NCBI GenBank assembly: GCA_026387935.1
Contig: JAPLKU010000013.1
Span: forward strand, 62,001 to 126,000
From: Gemmatimonadota bacterium
GTDB lineage: Bacteria; Gemmatimonadota; Gemmatimonadetes; Gemmatimonadales; Gemmatimonadaceae
DNA: 64,000 nt
Reading direction: 5' to 3'
Each line of letters begins with the position of its first letter. The stretch's first letter is position 1. Position numbers and translations under genes: made by a program. This document shows, in pieces, positions 36,937 to 45,743 of this stretch. The notes below the pieces were generated by a model. That model was not told the DNA's origin, searched no databases, and saw only the letters and a list, made by a program, of their open reading frames with translations.

Positions 36937-37653
36937 GTGAACCCTTCAGAGGCGGACCTCGCGATTGATGCGCGAATGCTCGCGCGGCGCTTCGGTGCAC
37001 GTTGGGTATTGCGTGGGGTTTCGCTTGCACTTCGCTCAGGCGAAGCCGCGGGCCTCGTCGGCGACAATGGGTCGGGCAAGAGTACGCTGCTCCGACTCCT
37101 CTGCACGCTGATCCGTCCCAACGCCGGCTCGGCCACAATCTTCGGCGCCGACGTCGTGAAGTCCGCCGACCGCGTCAGAGAGCTCGTTGGATTCCTCTCG
37201 CCGGTCCCCGGCGTCTATGATGATCTCACGGCCCGCGAGAACGTGCGTTTTGCCGCCACGATGCTCGGCCGCCCGGCAGCCCAGGCCGATGCGGCGCTCG
37301 AGCGTGTCGGGCTGGTCCACGTCGCGTCGGAACGCGTTCGTGGATTTTCCAGCGGCATGCTGCGGCGTCTCTCGCTCGCGCGGCTGCTCGTGCAGGCGCC
37401 GCGCCTGATTCTCCTTGATGAGCCCTATAACAATTTTGACGCACAGGGCATCGAACTCGTGAATGCAGTCATACGCGAAACCGTCGCGCGGGGTGGGTCC
37501 GCCCTCGTGGTGGTGCACGACGTGGGTTTGGCCGCGCCGGTAGTGGCCCGCTGGTTCGGTCTCCGCGACGGGAAGATCGAGCCGCTCGCTGGTGCCCCGA
37601 CGCGCGGAGTCGCGCCGGCGGGCGCGTTCGCGAGCAGTGGGGCGGTGCACTAA
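36937..37653 (+). CDS. ccmA: Cytochrome c maturation ATPase CcmA
   Basis: A 238-residue ABC ATPase: Walker A GDNGSGKST (about 49-57), signature FSSGMLRRLS, Walker B LILLDEPYNNFD, switch His in VVHDVG. As an isolated sequence it is a generic ATPase, but ccmBCDEFGH follow immediately, so this is CcmA, which powers release of haem from CcmC/CcmE holo complex. Start is GTG 36937, just after the tRNA; a later ATG at 36976 is possible. Neither has a good ribosome site, so the start is uncertain. Confidence 0.85.
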   Translation: MNPSEADLAIDARMLARRFGARWVLRGVSLALRSGEAAGLVGDNGSGKSTLLRLLCTLIRPNAGSATIFGADVVKSADRVRELVGFLSPVPGVYDDLTARENVRFAATMLGRPAAQADAALERVGLVHVASERVRGFSSGMLRRLSLARLLVQAPRLILLDEPYNNFDAQGIELVNAVIRETVARGGSALVVVHDVGLAAPVVARWFGLRDGKIEPLAGAPTRGVAPAGAFASSGAVH

Positions 37654-37663
37654 TGGACCGCTA

Positions 37664-38350
37664 ATGGCGTTCCGCGACGAATGGGCGCGTGCCCGCGCCG
37701 TGGCGTGGAAGGATCTCACCACCGAGCGGCGCTCAAAGGCGGGATTCAACTCCGTCGCGGCCCTTGCCGTGACGATTCTCGTGCTCTTCGGGTTCGCACT
37801 TGGGCCCGACACCGAGGCCGCCCGAGCGGCCGCACCTGGCGCGCTCTGGCTTTCAGCGCTGTTTGCCGGCGTACTCGCGTTCAATCGCTCGTATCAGGTG
37901 GAACTGGATGGCGGTGCGCTTGAGCCGCTGCTCCTCTACCCAGGTGCGCGGCGTTCGCTCTTTGCCGGCAAGTTGATGGCGAACTTCGTGTTCGTCGCGC
38001 TGCTGATGGCCATCGTCATCGTCGTGAGCCTCGTGCTGTTCCACGTGGCGGTTCCCGCTGCCTGGCCCATGCTCCTGCTCGTGGTCCTCTTCGGCACGAT
38101 CGGGCTGGTGACCCTCGGTACCTTCTACGCCGCCATGGCGAGCCGCAGCCGGGCGCGCGAAGTGCTCCTGCCGCTCCTGCTCTTTCCGATGCTGGTGCCC
38201 GTGCTCCTCGCGGCCATGCAGGCGACCAAGGCGATTCTCGACGGCGACATCATGCACGAAGCCGGTGCGTGGATAAGCTTATTGGTAGCGTTCGACCTGA
38301 TCTTTCTCATCGCGACGTTCTTCACATTTGACTACGTCATCGAGGCATAG
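37664..38350 (+). CDS. ccmB: Haem exporter membrane subunit CcmB
   Basis: A 228-residue protein of about six helices with the CcmB pattern: AWKDLTTERRSKAGFNSVAALAVTILVLFGFALGP at the start, FNRSYQVELDGGALEPLLLYP in the middle and SRAREVLLPLLLFPMLVPVLLAAMQATKAI near the end. It forms the ABC module with CcmA. ATG 37664 is 10 bases after the ccmA stop. Confidence 0.9.
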   Translation: MAFRDEWARARAVAWKDLTTERRSKAGFNSVAALAVTILVLFGFALGPDTEAARAAAPGALWLSALFAGVLAFNRSYQVELDGGALEPLLLYPGARRSLFAGKLMANFVFVALLMAIVIVVSLVLFHVAVPAAWPMLLLVVLFGTIGLVTLGTFYAAMASRSRAREVLLPLLLFPMLVPVLLAAMQATKAILDGDIMHEAGAWISLLVAFDLIFLIATFFTFDYVIEA

Positions 38351-38357
38351 CGCCGCC

Positions 38358-39077
38358 ATGACTTCCGTGAACGCACAAACGACTCTCCAAGCCCCAGCAC
38401 AGGGACGGTCCACCGGGTTTGGGTGGTTCGCCGTGCTCTTCCTCATTGCCGCGCAGGTGACGGCGATTGTGATTTCGCCGCCGGACCGGGACATGGGAGA
38501 TCTGCAGAAGATCATGTATGTCCACTTTCCGGTGGCGCTGAACACCTTCACCTGTTTCTTCGTGGTCCTCCTGTTCAGCGTGCGCTTTCTCTGGCAGCGT
38601 CGCGAGCAGGATGACCTGCTTGCTGCCTCGGCGGCAGAAGTGGGAACGATCATGACCGGGCTCACCCTCGCGCTCGGAATGCTCTGGGGCCGGCCGGCGT
38701 GGGGGGTCTGGTGGGTCTGGGATCCGCGCCTGACGTCTACGCTCGTGCTCTTCCTGATTTTTGCGGGCTACCTGGCGCTGCGGGAATTTGTGGAGGATCC
38801 AGAGCGCCGCGGCGTCTGGAGCGCGGCAGTTGGAATTCTCGGTGCGCTGAATGTGCCTATCGTGTACATGTCCGTTCGGTGGTGGCGCACGTTGCATCAG
38901 GTCCAGTCCAGCCCGAGTACGGTGGATCCCTCGTACGTGATTGGCATCAGGCTGAACCTGACGGCGGTGCTGCTCCTGACGATCTTTCTGATATGGCGCC
39001 GGTACGAGGCTGCCCTCACGGAGCGCGCGGCTGAACACGTATTGCAGACGGCTGCTCTGGGAGGAGCCAATGCCTGA
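38358..39077 (+). CDS. ccmC: Haem exporter subunit CcmC
   Basis: A 239-residue membrane protein with the tryptophan-rich WWD motif (GRPAWGVWWVWDPRLTS, about 111-127) and external histidines YVHFPV (about 53-58) and WWRTLHQ (about 173-179) that hold haem b for transfer to CcmE. About six helices. ATG 38358 lies 7 bases after ccmB; ccmD starts within the last 8 bases. Confidence 0.95.
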   Translation: MTSVNAQTTLQAPAQGRSTGFGWFAVLFLIAAQVTAIVISPPDRDMGDLQKIMYVHFPVALNTFTCFFVVLLFSVRFLWQRREQDDLLAASAAEVGTIMTGLTLALGMLWGRPAWGVWWVWDPRLTSTLVLFLIFAGYLALREFVEDPERRGVWSAAVGILGALNVPIVYMSVRWWRTLHQVQSSPSTVDPSYVIGIRLNLTAVLLLTIFLIWRRYEAALTERAAEHVLQTAALGGANA

Positions 39078-39213
39078 GAACATCTACTTTGTCACGGCGG
39101 CATATGTCGCGACGTGGCTTGTGATCATCGGATATCTGCTCCGCCTGCGCGCGCTGATGGCACGCGCGCGTGAGTCGCTGGCGCACGCGAACGCCAGTGG
39201 AGCGGCATCGTGA
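39070..39213 (+). CDS. ccmD: Small haem exporter subunit CcmD
   Basis: A 47-residue protein, MPENIYFVTAAYVATWLVII and on, with one N-terminal helix (about 8-24) and a charged tail, in the place ccmD always takes between ccmC and ccmE. CcmD stabilises the CcmC/E complex. It overlaps the ccmC stop by 8 bases and its TGA overlaps the ccmE start by 4 (GTGA). It is shorter than most gene-callers report, hence easily missed. Confidence 0.85.
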   Translation: MPENIYFVTAAYVATWLVIIGYLLRLRALMARARESLAHANASGAAS

Positions 39214-39701
39214 CGGCCCCGATGACACCTCCGGAGACGGGCGCTCCGCGCAAACGGTCTCTGGTGCTTCCGATCACGGCCGTCGTCGTCCTCGTCGGCG
39301 CTTTCGGGTGGCTCATCTGGGGTGGGCTCGACAAGAACGTCGTCTTCTTCCTCACGCCCAATGAACTGCTCGCCAAGGGCACGGGGGGCATGAACGTGCC
39401 CGTCCGGCTCGGCGGTCAGGTGAAACCCGGCACGGTGAAGTGGGATGACAAGACGCTCGATTTGCGCTTTGATGTCGTGGACACCAACGGAACCGGCATG
39501 ATCCATGTGAAGTCGAAGGGTGCTCCTCCGCAGATGTTTCGCGATGGCATGGGCGTGGTGGTCGAAGGCCGGTTCGGCGCGGACTCGCTATTCCAGAGCA
39601 GCCAGCTGATGGTCAAGCACTCGAATGAGTATCGCGCTCCAAAGGCGGGCGAAAAGCCACAGGAGATGTACAAGTCGCTGATGAAAGGCTCGGGTCAGTG
39701 A
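39210..39701 (+). CDS. ccmE: Cytochrome c maturation haem chaperone CcmE
   Basis: A 163-residue protein with one N-terminal helix (about 17-38, LVLPITAVVVLVGAFGWLIW) and the CcmE OB-fold: FFLTPNEL, MNVPVRLGGQVKPGTVKWD, GAPPQMFRDGMGVVVEGRF. The covalent haem-binding His137 and Tyr141 lie in VKHSNEYRAP, a variant of the classic KHDExYxP motif. GTG 39210 overlaps the ccmD stop. Confidence 0.9.
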   Translation: MTAPMTPPETGAPRKRSLVLPITAVVVLVGAFGWLIWGGLDKNVVFFLTPNELLAKGTGGMNVPVRLGGQVKPGTVKWDDKTLDLRFDVVDTNGTGMIHVKSKGAPPQMFRDGMGVVVEGRFGADSLFQSSQLMVKHSNEYRAPKAGEKPQEMYKSLMKGSGQ

Positions 39702-41656
39702 CGCGATTGCTGGCGGTCGATGCACTCTGGTTTGGCCTGATCGTCTGCGCGATTGGCGGCATCATCGCGCCAATCGGGATTGGCCGCGGGAAGCAGCGCG
39801 ACGCGTGGATCGCCGTCGCGCAGGGCGCTGTCTATGCGAACTTTGCGCTCATCACGGTCGCAGCGGGCGCGATGATGTGGGCGCTCGCGCGCCATGATTT
39901 CTCGATTTCGTATGTGGCACAGGTCGGCAGTCGCGCCACCCCGATGTTCTACACGGTGATTTCGCTCTGGGGCGCGCTCGAAGGTTCGATCCTCTTCTGG
40001 GCCTGGGTGCTTGCGCTGTACTCCGTCGGCGTGGTCTGGCTCAACCGAAAGCGGCCCGGCCTCCTCGTGCCGTACGCGTCGGCGGCGTTGCTGGCGATCG
40101 CGCTCTTCTTTCATGTGTTGCTCGTCGGCCCGGCGAATCCGTTTCATCTGGTGTCGCCGGTGCCGCTCGACGGCCCCGGTCCCAATCCGCTCCTCCAGAA
40201 TCACATCCTGATGGCGGTGCATCCACCGCTGCTCTACCTCGGCTACGTCGGGATGTCGGTGCCTTTCGCGTTCGCCGTTGGCGCGGTGCTTTCGGGCGAG
40301 ATCACAAACGCCGATTGGATGCGCCTCACGCGCCGCTGGACGCTGACGGCCTGGGCGTTTCTCTCCGCGGCCATCATCGCCGGTATGTGGTGGTCGTACG
40401 AAGTACTGGGCTGGGGCGGGTACTGGGCCTGGGATCCGGTCGAAAACGCGTCTTTCATTCCCTGGCTCACCGCGACGGCCTACTTGCACTCGGTGATGGT
40501 GCAGGAGCGGCGCGACATGCTGCGCTTGTGGAACCTTAACCTTGTTGTGGGCACGTTCGTGCTGACGATTCTGGGAACGTTCCTCACGCGCAGCGGCATC
40601 ATTTCGTCGGTGCATGCGTTCACGCAGGGCACGATCGGGTACTACTTCCTCGCGTTCATTGCAATCGTACTCGTCGGTGCGCTCGCGATGGTGGCCGGGA
40701 ACTCCGACAAACTTCGGGCTCCCGGGAAGCTCGACGCCGCGCTCTCGCGCGAAACGGTCTTTCTGCTCAACAACCTGTTGCTCACGGTGTTCATGTTCAC
40801 CGTGCTCATTGGCACGCTCTTTCCGCTCGTGGCAGAGGCCGTCCGCGGCGTAAAGGTCAGCGTCGGCGAGCCGTTCTATAATCGGATGACGCTGCCCGTG
40901 ATGGTGGCGCTCCTCTTTCTGATGGGCGTGGGGCCGGCGCTGCCATGGAAGCGCGGCAACATGGACGACCTCAAGCGAAAGATGTTGCCAGGGCTCATCG
41001 TGGCGGCCATGGTTGCGACTATCGTCGTCGGAGTTGGCGCGAAGAGTGTCTACGCGGTGCTCGCCTTTTCGTTCGTCGGCTTCGCGGGCACCATGAACGT
41101 GATGGAGTTCGTGATCGGCGCGCGGGCGCGGGTCAGCGCGCATGCCGAAAGGTTTGGTACGGCGCTCCTGCGCCTGGTCGCCGGCAATCGTCGGCGCTAC
41201 GGCGGCTATATCGCCCACATGGGCATCTTCGTCGCGGCCACCGGAATCGCAGCAAGTTCCACGTTTCGTTCTGAAGGCGAAGCCACGCTGAAGCCGGGTC
41301 AGTCCATGGTTGTCGGCAAAACCACGGCGCGATTGAAGGACGTGTGGGGTCGTGAGGAGAAGCAGCGGTCGGTGATAGGCGCTACGGTCGAGCTTGTGCG
41401 AGACGGCGCGGTGTACGCCTCGCTCACGCCGCGCATGAACTTCTATCCTACCTCGCAGCAGCCGATTCCCACGCCTGACGTGCGCAGCACGCCCTTTGGC
41501 GACACGTACATGAACTTGATGTCGTTTCAGCAGGACGGATCATCGGCCACCATCAAGGTGATCCTCGAGCCGCTTGTCCCGTGGATCTGGATGGGCGGCG
41601 GCATCATCGTGCTCGGCGCTCTCGTGTCGGCCTGGCCCGTAAGGAAACTCGCGTGA
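39698..41656 (+). CDS. ccmF: Haem lyase CcmF
   Basis: A 652-residue protein with about 15 helices. The WWD motif begins near residue 231 (WWSYEVLGWGGYWAWDPVE); the conserved histidines NHILMAVHPPLLYLGY (about 167-182) and HSVMVQ, and SVHAFT are present. It attaches haem from CcmE to apocytochromes, with CcmG/H handling the cysteines. GTG start at 39698 overlaps the ccmE stop (GTGA). Confidence 0.95.
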   Translation: MTRLLAVDALWFGLIVCAIGGIIAPIGIGRGKQRDAWIAVAQGAVYANFALITVAAGAMMWALARHDFSISYVAQVGSRATPMFYTVISLWGALEGSILFWAWVLALYSVGVVWLNRKRPGLLVPYASAALLAIALFFHVLLVGPANPFHLVSPVPLDGPGPNPLLQNHILMAVHPPLLYLGYVGMSVPFAFAVGAVLSGEITNADWMRLTRRWTLTAWAFLSAAIIAGMWWSYEVLGWGGYWAWDPVENASFIPWLTATAYLHSVMVQERRDMLRLWNLNLVVGTFVLTILGTFLTRSGIISSVHAFTQGTIGYYFLAFIAIVLVGALAMVAGNSDKLRAPGKLDAALSRETVFLLNNLLLTVFMFTVLIGTLFPLVAEAVRGVKVSVGEPFYNRMTLPVMVALLFLMGVGPALPWKRGNMDDLKRKMLPGLIVAAMVATIVVGVGAKSVYAVLAFSFVGFAGTMNVMEFVIGARARVSAHAERFGTALLRLVAGNRRRYGGYIAHMGIFVAATGIAASSTFRSEGEATLKPGQSMVVGKTTARLKDVWGREEKQRSVIGATVELVRDGAVYASLTPRMNFYPTSQQPIPTPDVRSTPFGDTYMNLMSFQQDGSSATIKVILEPLVPWIWMGGGIIVLGALVSAWPVRKLA

Positions 41657-42249
41657 ACTGGCGTCGCGCCGCGCTGGCGGCGGCGGCAGCTGCGCCGGTC
41701 ATCGCCCTGCTCGCGTGGGGAATGACGCGCGACCCGAAGGAAATTGTCTCGCCGCTGCCCGGACGGAATGCTCCGGAGTTCGCGCTCGGCGTCTTTGCGC
41801 CCGGCGAACCACCGCTCGCGCGAAAAGTTGGCGACACGATCGCGCTCGCGTCCATGCGCGGCAAGATTGTCGTGTTCAACTTCTGGGCATCGTGGTGCCT
41901 CGAGTGCCGCGTCGAACACAAGGATCTTTCGTTCGTCGCGCAGCAGAACGCCTCCAAATCCGTGCAGTTCGTCGGCGTGCTCTACAACGACGTGCCGTCG
42001 GCCGGACTCGAGTGGATCGGCAAGATGGGAGGACAGGCGTATCCCTCTGTGCTCGACCAAGGGGCCCGCACGGCCATCGACTACGGGCTCTACGGCGTCC
42101 CTGAGACTTTCGTGATCGACGCTGCCGGGCGCGTGGCCTACAAGCACACCGGACCAATTCCTGCCGCCCTGCTCCAAGCGAAGATCGACTCACTGCTCGC
42201 TGCGCCAGCGGTGCAGTCGCCAGCGGTGCAGTCGCCGGCGTCGCGATGA
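41653..42249 (+). CDS. ccmG: Periplasmic thioredoxin CcmG/DsbE
   Basis: A 198-residue membrane-anchored thioredoxin fold protein with one N-terminal helix and the active site WASWCLECRVEH (CxxC near 80-83) and the CcmG-type region around GVPETFVIDAAGRVAYKHTG. It keeps haem-binding cysteines of cytochromes c reduced. GTG start overlaps the ccmF stop. The last 12 residues, AVQSPAVQSPAS, come from a 15-bp tandem duplication (42205-42234). ccmH follows with an ATGA overlap. Confidence 0.9.
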   Translation: MNWRRAALAAAAAAPVIALLAWGMTRDPKEIVSPLPGRNAPEFALGVFAPGEPPLARKVGDTIALASMRGKIVVFNFWASWCLECRVEHKDLSFVAQQNASKSVQFVGVLYNDVPSAGLEWIGKMGGQAYPSVLDQGARTAIDYGLYGVPETFVIDAAGRVAYKHTGPIPAALLQAKIDSLLAAPAVQSPAVQSPASR

Positions 42250-42758
42250 TCGCGTTGGTCGCGGTCGTCGTGGCGGCGACCCTCGCCCTGGCATCGCCGC
42301 AGGTAGTCACGCCGCCACCGGTATCGGCGATCGTAGTACCGACCCAGCGGTCTACCGCCGACTCAATCCTCGAAGCGCGCACCACCGAAGTGGCCAAAGG
42401 CCTTCGCTGCCCCATCTGTCAGGGGTTGTCCATTCAGGACTCTCCCTCCGAAATCTCGCAGCAGATGCGCGCGTTGGTCAAAGAGCAGCTCAGGACAGGG
42501 AAGTCGCCCGATGACGTGCGCGCCTATTTCGTCTCCAAGTACAGCGAATGGATTTTGCTTGCACCAGAGGCGAAGGGATTCAACCTCGTCGCCTACCTTG
42601 CGCCGGCACTCCTTTTTCTCGGCGGACTCGGCACGATCGCGCTCGTGGTTCGCCGATGGACCGCTGCAGGCGAATCTGCAGGCGAATCCGCAGGCGAATC
42701 CGCTGTGGCACAGGGTGCGGTGGCCGCTGACGCCGGCCAGTCGACGCAACCGGACTGA
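42246..42758 (+). CDS. ccmH: Cytochrome c maturation protein CcmH
   Basis: A 170-residue protein with a signal/anchor (1-20), a helical domain with the reactive LRCPICQGLSIQDS motif (about 53-66), VRAYFVSKYSEWILL and one C-terminal helix (about 113-135). It reduces apocytochrome c with CcmG. The C-terminus ends in three AGES repeats coded by a 12-bp tandem triplication (42666-42701). No ccmI follows; the next gene is a peroxiredoxin. Confidence 0.9.
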   Translation: MIALVAVVVAATLALASPQVVTPPPVSAIVVPTQRSTADSILEARTTEVAKGLRCPICQGLSIQDSPSEISQQMRALVKEQLRTGKSPDDVRAYFVSKYSEWILLAPEAKGFNLVAYLAPALLFLGGLGTIALVVRRWTAAGESAGESAGESAVAQGAVAADAGQSTQPD

Positions 42759-42821
42759 CGCGTCGTTGCCGACGCGCCCTGGCGCGCGCGAACCTACGGA
42801 CAGCGGCGTTATCTTTGATCG

Positions 42822-43286
42822 ATGACAATCCCCGCCGTCGGCGTAACGGCTCCCGACTTCACGCTCGCCTACACGACGGGGTCGACGATCACGCTGTCAT
42901 CATTTCGCGGGTCGAAGCACGTCTTGATCGCGTTCTTTCCACTGGCGTTCACCTCGACCTGCACGGCCGAAGTCTGTGCGTTCAACGAGGACTACTCGCA
43001 GTTCGCCGCGAAGGACGTGCTCGTGCTGCCGATCAGCGTGGATTCGGTGCAGACATTACGTGAGTTCAAGACGAAGCACGCGATCACCGTGGAGATGGCC
43101 AGTGATTTCAAGCGCGATACCTCGCGCGCCTACGGCGTGCTGAACGATGAAAAGTTCTACTCCAATCGCGCATACTTTCTCGTGGACTTCGCTGGCGTGA
43201 TCCGCTGGACCCACGTGGAATCGGCGAACGGGGAAAAGCGTGAAAACACGGAACTGCTGGCGGCCATCGCAGCGTTGGCGCATTAA
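42822..43286 (+). CDS. AhpC/TSA-type peroxiredoxin (AhpE-like)
   Basis: A 154-residue peroxiredoxin with peroxidatic Cys47 in [10 protein letters not shown] (preceded by PLAFT) and a second Cys52 five residues on; resolving Cys is otherwise absent. Domain: [31 protein letters not shown], and [14 protein letters not shown]. TxxC and the preceding FPLAFT fit the AhpE/BCP-type group. Cytoplasmic, no signal; reduces peroxides with a thiol partner. It stands 63 bases after ccmH, so cotranscription is possible but not clear. Confidence 0.9.
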   Translation: MTIPAVGVTAPDFTLAYTTGSTITLSSFRGSKHVLIAFFPLAFTSTCTAEVCAFNEDYSQFAAKDVLVLPISVDSVQTLREFKTKHAITVEMASDFKRDTSRAYGVLNDEKFYSNRAYFLVDFAGVIRWTHVESANGEKRENTELLAAIAALAH

Positions 43287-43294
43287 TCAGGGCG

Positions 43295-44866
43295 ATGACC
43301 GCGAGCAGTCCCGCCACCTCCCTCGGAATGACCTCCACGCCGACACGCGTGCTCGAGGCGCTCAACGCCATTATCGCCGAGCTGGCCGGCGAGCGGGCGC
43401 TTGAGGCATCGCTGGTGTCGACCCTCGAGTCGCTCCGCAATGTGCTCGCTGCTGACGAGGCCGCCATCTGGCTGCCGTCCGCGAGTGGCATGGTCCGCGC
43501 GTGGGGTGCGGGTCCCGCGAGTATCTCGGCCGCCGAAGTCGATTCGATCGTCGCCTCCGGCTCGGCGCAGAGCAACACGATTATCGCCGCGCGCATTGCC
43601 GGCTCCGACAAGCGTGCGGGTGTGCTGGCCGCGCGCGTTACACGGCCGCTCGCTGCAGAGGAGCGCCTCCTCGTTGGGGCCGTGGCCAATCTCCTTGGAC
43701 CCGAGCTCGCGCACGCCGAAAAGAGCCGCCGGCTCGAAGTCGAAGTCGAAGTCCGCACCGCGGAAACCGACCGAGAGCGTCGTTTCACCGACAAGATCAT
43801 CGACTCACTGCCGGTGGGCTTATACGTCATCGACCGCGAATACCGGATTCAGGCCTGGAATCGCAAGCGCGAAACCGGCATGCAGGGCGTGTCGCGCGAA
43901 GAGGCGCTCGGCCGCACGATTTTCGAAATCCTTCATCGCCAGCCGTCCGAGATGATTCGTCGCGAGTTCGACGACGTGTTCACGACGGGGCGCATCCAGG
44001 AATACCAGACGGAGTCACTCGCCACGGGCGAGCTCCGAACCTATCGCATTTCGAAGATTCCCATGCGCCTGGGAGATTCTGGCGTGACGCATGTCATCAC
44101 GATCGGTGAAGATGTCACCGACTGGAAGGAAGCGCAGACCCGCTTCGCCCACGCTGAAAAGCTCGCCGCCATCGGCCAGCTGGCCGCCGGTGTCATGCAC
44201 GAGATCAACAATCCGCTCGCCACCATCGCGGCTATCGCCGAGAGCCTCGAGTTCAAGGTGGAAGACGCCCAGAAGGCCGGTGCGGTGATCTCGCCCGATG
44301 TGAACGAGTATCTGCACATCATCGACAACGAAGTCGCGCGTTGCAAGCAGATCGTGGATGGCCTGCTCGATTTCAGCCGGCCCAAGCGGCTACTGCGTGA
44401 GCGCGTGGATCTCAATGAAGTGATCGAGCGAACCCTGTTGCTGTTGAAGCACCATGTGCGCTTCAAGAAGATCAACGTCGTCCGGGATCTCGCGCCGGAT
44501 CTCCTTCGCGTCCCCAAGGCTAGCAGCGAACAGCTCGTGCAGGTGTTCATGGCGCTGCTCCTGAACGCCATGGATGCAATGGTCGGCCGGCACGGATCGG
44601 TGACGATTCGCACCAAGCCTGGTCGCAACGCCACCGAAGGCCTGATGGCCGAGGTGGTGGATCAGGGCACCGGCATTCCGCGTTCAGAGCTGAACAAGAT
44701 TTTCGAGCCGTTCTACACCACCAAGGATCCGGGGAAAGGCACCGGGCTTGGTCTTTCGATCTGCTATGGCATCGTGCAGGAGCATGGGGGCCGGATGGAA
44801 GTGGACAGCATCGCCGGACAGGGGAGCACGTTCCGGATGATTCTTCCGAGCGTGGACGCCTCGTGA
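43295..44866 (+). CDS. PAS-domain histidine kinase, NtrB-like
   Basis: A 523-residue soluble kinase: a GAF-like N-terminal region (about 15-140), short coiled coil (about 145-165), a PAS domain (about 165-280; LYVIDREYRIQAWN), HisKA with phospho-acceptor His302 in AAGVMHEINNPLATI, and HATPase with N-box FMALLLNAMDAM, DQGTGI and GKGTGLGLS. NtrB-type kinases usually pair with NtrC-type regulators. Here the next frame only holds a short relic of such a regulator, and the kinase is followed by an OmpR-type pair. The signal is unknown; no membrane helix. It begins 8 bases after the peroxiredoxin gene. Confidence 0.9.
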   Translation: MTASSPATSLGMTSTPTRVLEALNAIIAELAGERALEASLVSTLESLRNVLAADEAAIWLPSASGMVRAWGAGPASISAAEVDSIVASGSAQSNTIIAARIAGSDKRAGVLAARVTRPLAAEERLLVGAVANLLGPELAHAEKSRRLEVEVEVRTAETDRERRFTDKIIDSLPVGLYVIDREYRIQAWNRKRETGMQGVSREEALGRTIFEILHRQPSEMIRREFDDVFTTGRIQEYQTESLATGELRTYRISKIPMRLGDSGVTHVITIGEDVTDWKEAQTRFAHAEKLAAIGQLAAGVMHEINNPLATIAAIAESLEFKVEDAQKAGAVISPDVNEYLHIIDNEVARCKQIVDGLLDFSRPKRLLRERVDLNEVIERTLLLLKHHVRFKKINVVRDLAPDLLRVPKASSEQLVQVFMALLLNAMDAMVGRHGSVTIRTKPGRNATEGLMAEVVDQGTGIPRSELNKIFEPFYTTKDPGKGTGLGLSICYGIVQEHGGRMEVDSIAGQGSTFRMILPSVDAS

Positions 44867-45060
44867 GCGCCGCTGCCGCGTGTGAAATCCGCAACGGCGA
44901 AGACGAGCCGGCTGATTCGTCTACGTCGCGCCCCTCCTTCGCGCGCGAAGGCGGACACCACGGCCGAGCCGCGGGGCTCGTCGGAGTTGCCGCCAAGACG
45001 CTCTGCCTCAAAAGTCGGGAATACGGCTTCGAGAGGCCGCAGCAGGCGCGCGGCGCATGA
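44863..45060 (+). pseudogene. Probable relic of an NtrC-type response regulator C-terminus
   Basis: A 65-codon frame that starts on GTG overlapping the kinase stop (GTGA) and ends overlapping the next start (ATGA), as a regulator gene behind a kinase would. The body is not a receiver, but the end, VAAKTLCLKSREYGFERP, resembles the Fis-type helix-turn-helix end of sigma-54 regulators (AAxLLGISRxTLYRKLREYGL). Several residues of that pattern (A-A, T-L, K, R-E-Y-G) stay while the helix-turn segment is short. I infer an internal deletion of a full NtrC-like gene; the alternative is a small coupled peptide. Confidence 0.35.
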
Positions 45061-45725
45061 AAATCCTCGTCATCGAAGATGATCCGACCGTCGGACGTTT
45101 TGTCAAGCGCGGGCTCGAAGAGCAGCGCTACTCGGTGGATCTCGTCGCAGACGGCGATGAAGGCGAACGGCTCGCGGCGTCGCAGCCCTACGATCTGGTC
45201 ATCCTCGATCTTCGCCTGCCACGGCGTTCCGGTCTTGAAGTCCTGCGAAACCTCCGCGCGCGCGGATACGAGCGGCCGGTCATCGTGCTCACGGCGCAGG
45301 ACGCAGTGGACGCGAAAGTCGAGACGCTTCGCGCCGGCGCCGATGACTACGTCACGAAACCGTTTGCGTTCGAAGAGCTGCTCGCGCGCGTAGAAGCTAT
45401 CTCCCGCCGTCCGCGCGCCATCGCCTCACCGGTGCTCAAGGTGGGCGATCTCGAACTCGATATTGATTCGCACGAGGTCAGGCATGGCGGCCACGCCATT
45501 GATCTCACGCCGAAAGAGTTTCTGGTCCTCGAGTATCTGATGCGCCACGCGGGAAAGGTGATGAGCCGCACGCTTATCACGGAGTACGCGTGGGGCTATC
45601 ACTTCGATTCGGGCACCAACATCGTGGACGTGGTCATCAACCATCTCCGCAAGAAAATCGACGGCGGTGGAAAGAAGAAGCTGATTACGACCGTCCGCGG
45701 CGTCGGATACGTCGTCAAAGCCTAG
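45057..45725 (+). CDS. OmpR-family response regulator
   Basis: A 222-residue two-domain regulator. Receiver: acidic pair in IEDDP (D8-D9), phospho-Asp D51 in LVILDLRLP, and K101 in YVTKPF. DNA-binding winged helix (about 125-222) with LTPKEFLVLEYLMRHAGKVMSR and HLRKKIDGGGKKKLITTVRGVGYVVKA. Partner is the HAMP kinase downstream. ATG overlaps the end of the relic frame by 4 bases. A PmrA-type direct repeat, the usual target of this class, lies upstream of the tonB operon at 47250. Confidence 0.95.
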   Translation: MKILVIEDDPTVGRFVKRGLEEQRYSVDLVADGDEGERLAASQPYDLVILDLRLPRRSGLEVLRNLRARGYERPVIVLTAQDAVDAKVETLRAGADDYVTKPFAFEELLARVEAISRRPRAIASPVLKVGDLELDIDSHEVRHGGHAIDLTPKEFLVLEYLMRHAGKVMSRTLITEYAWGYHFDSGTNIVDVVINHLRKKIDGGGKKKLITTVRGVGYVVKA

Positions 45726-45743
45726 GCGACCCCAGGACACCCC

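Noticed and set aside
39695-41218. 507-codon minus-strand frame opposite ccmF
   Set aside because: Same reason: antisense to a well-supported gene, composition of a shadow.
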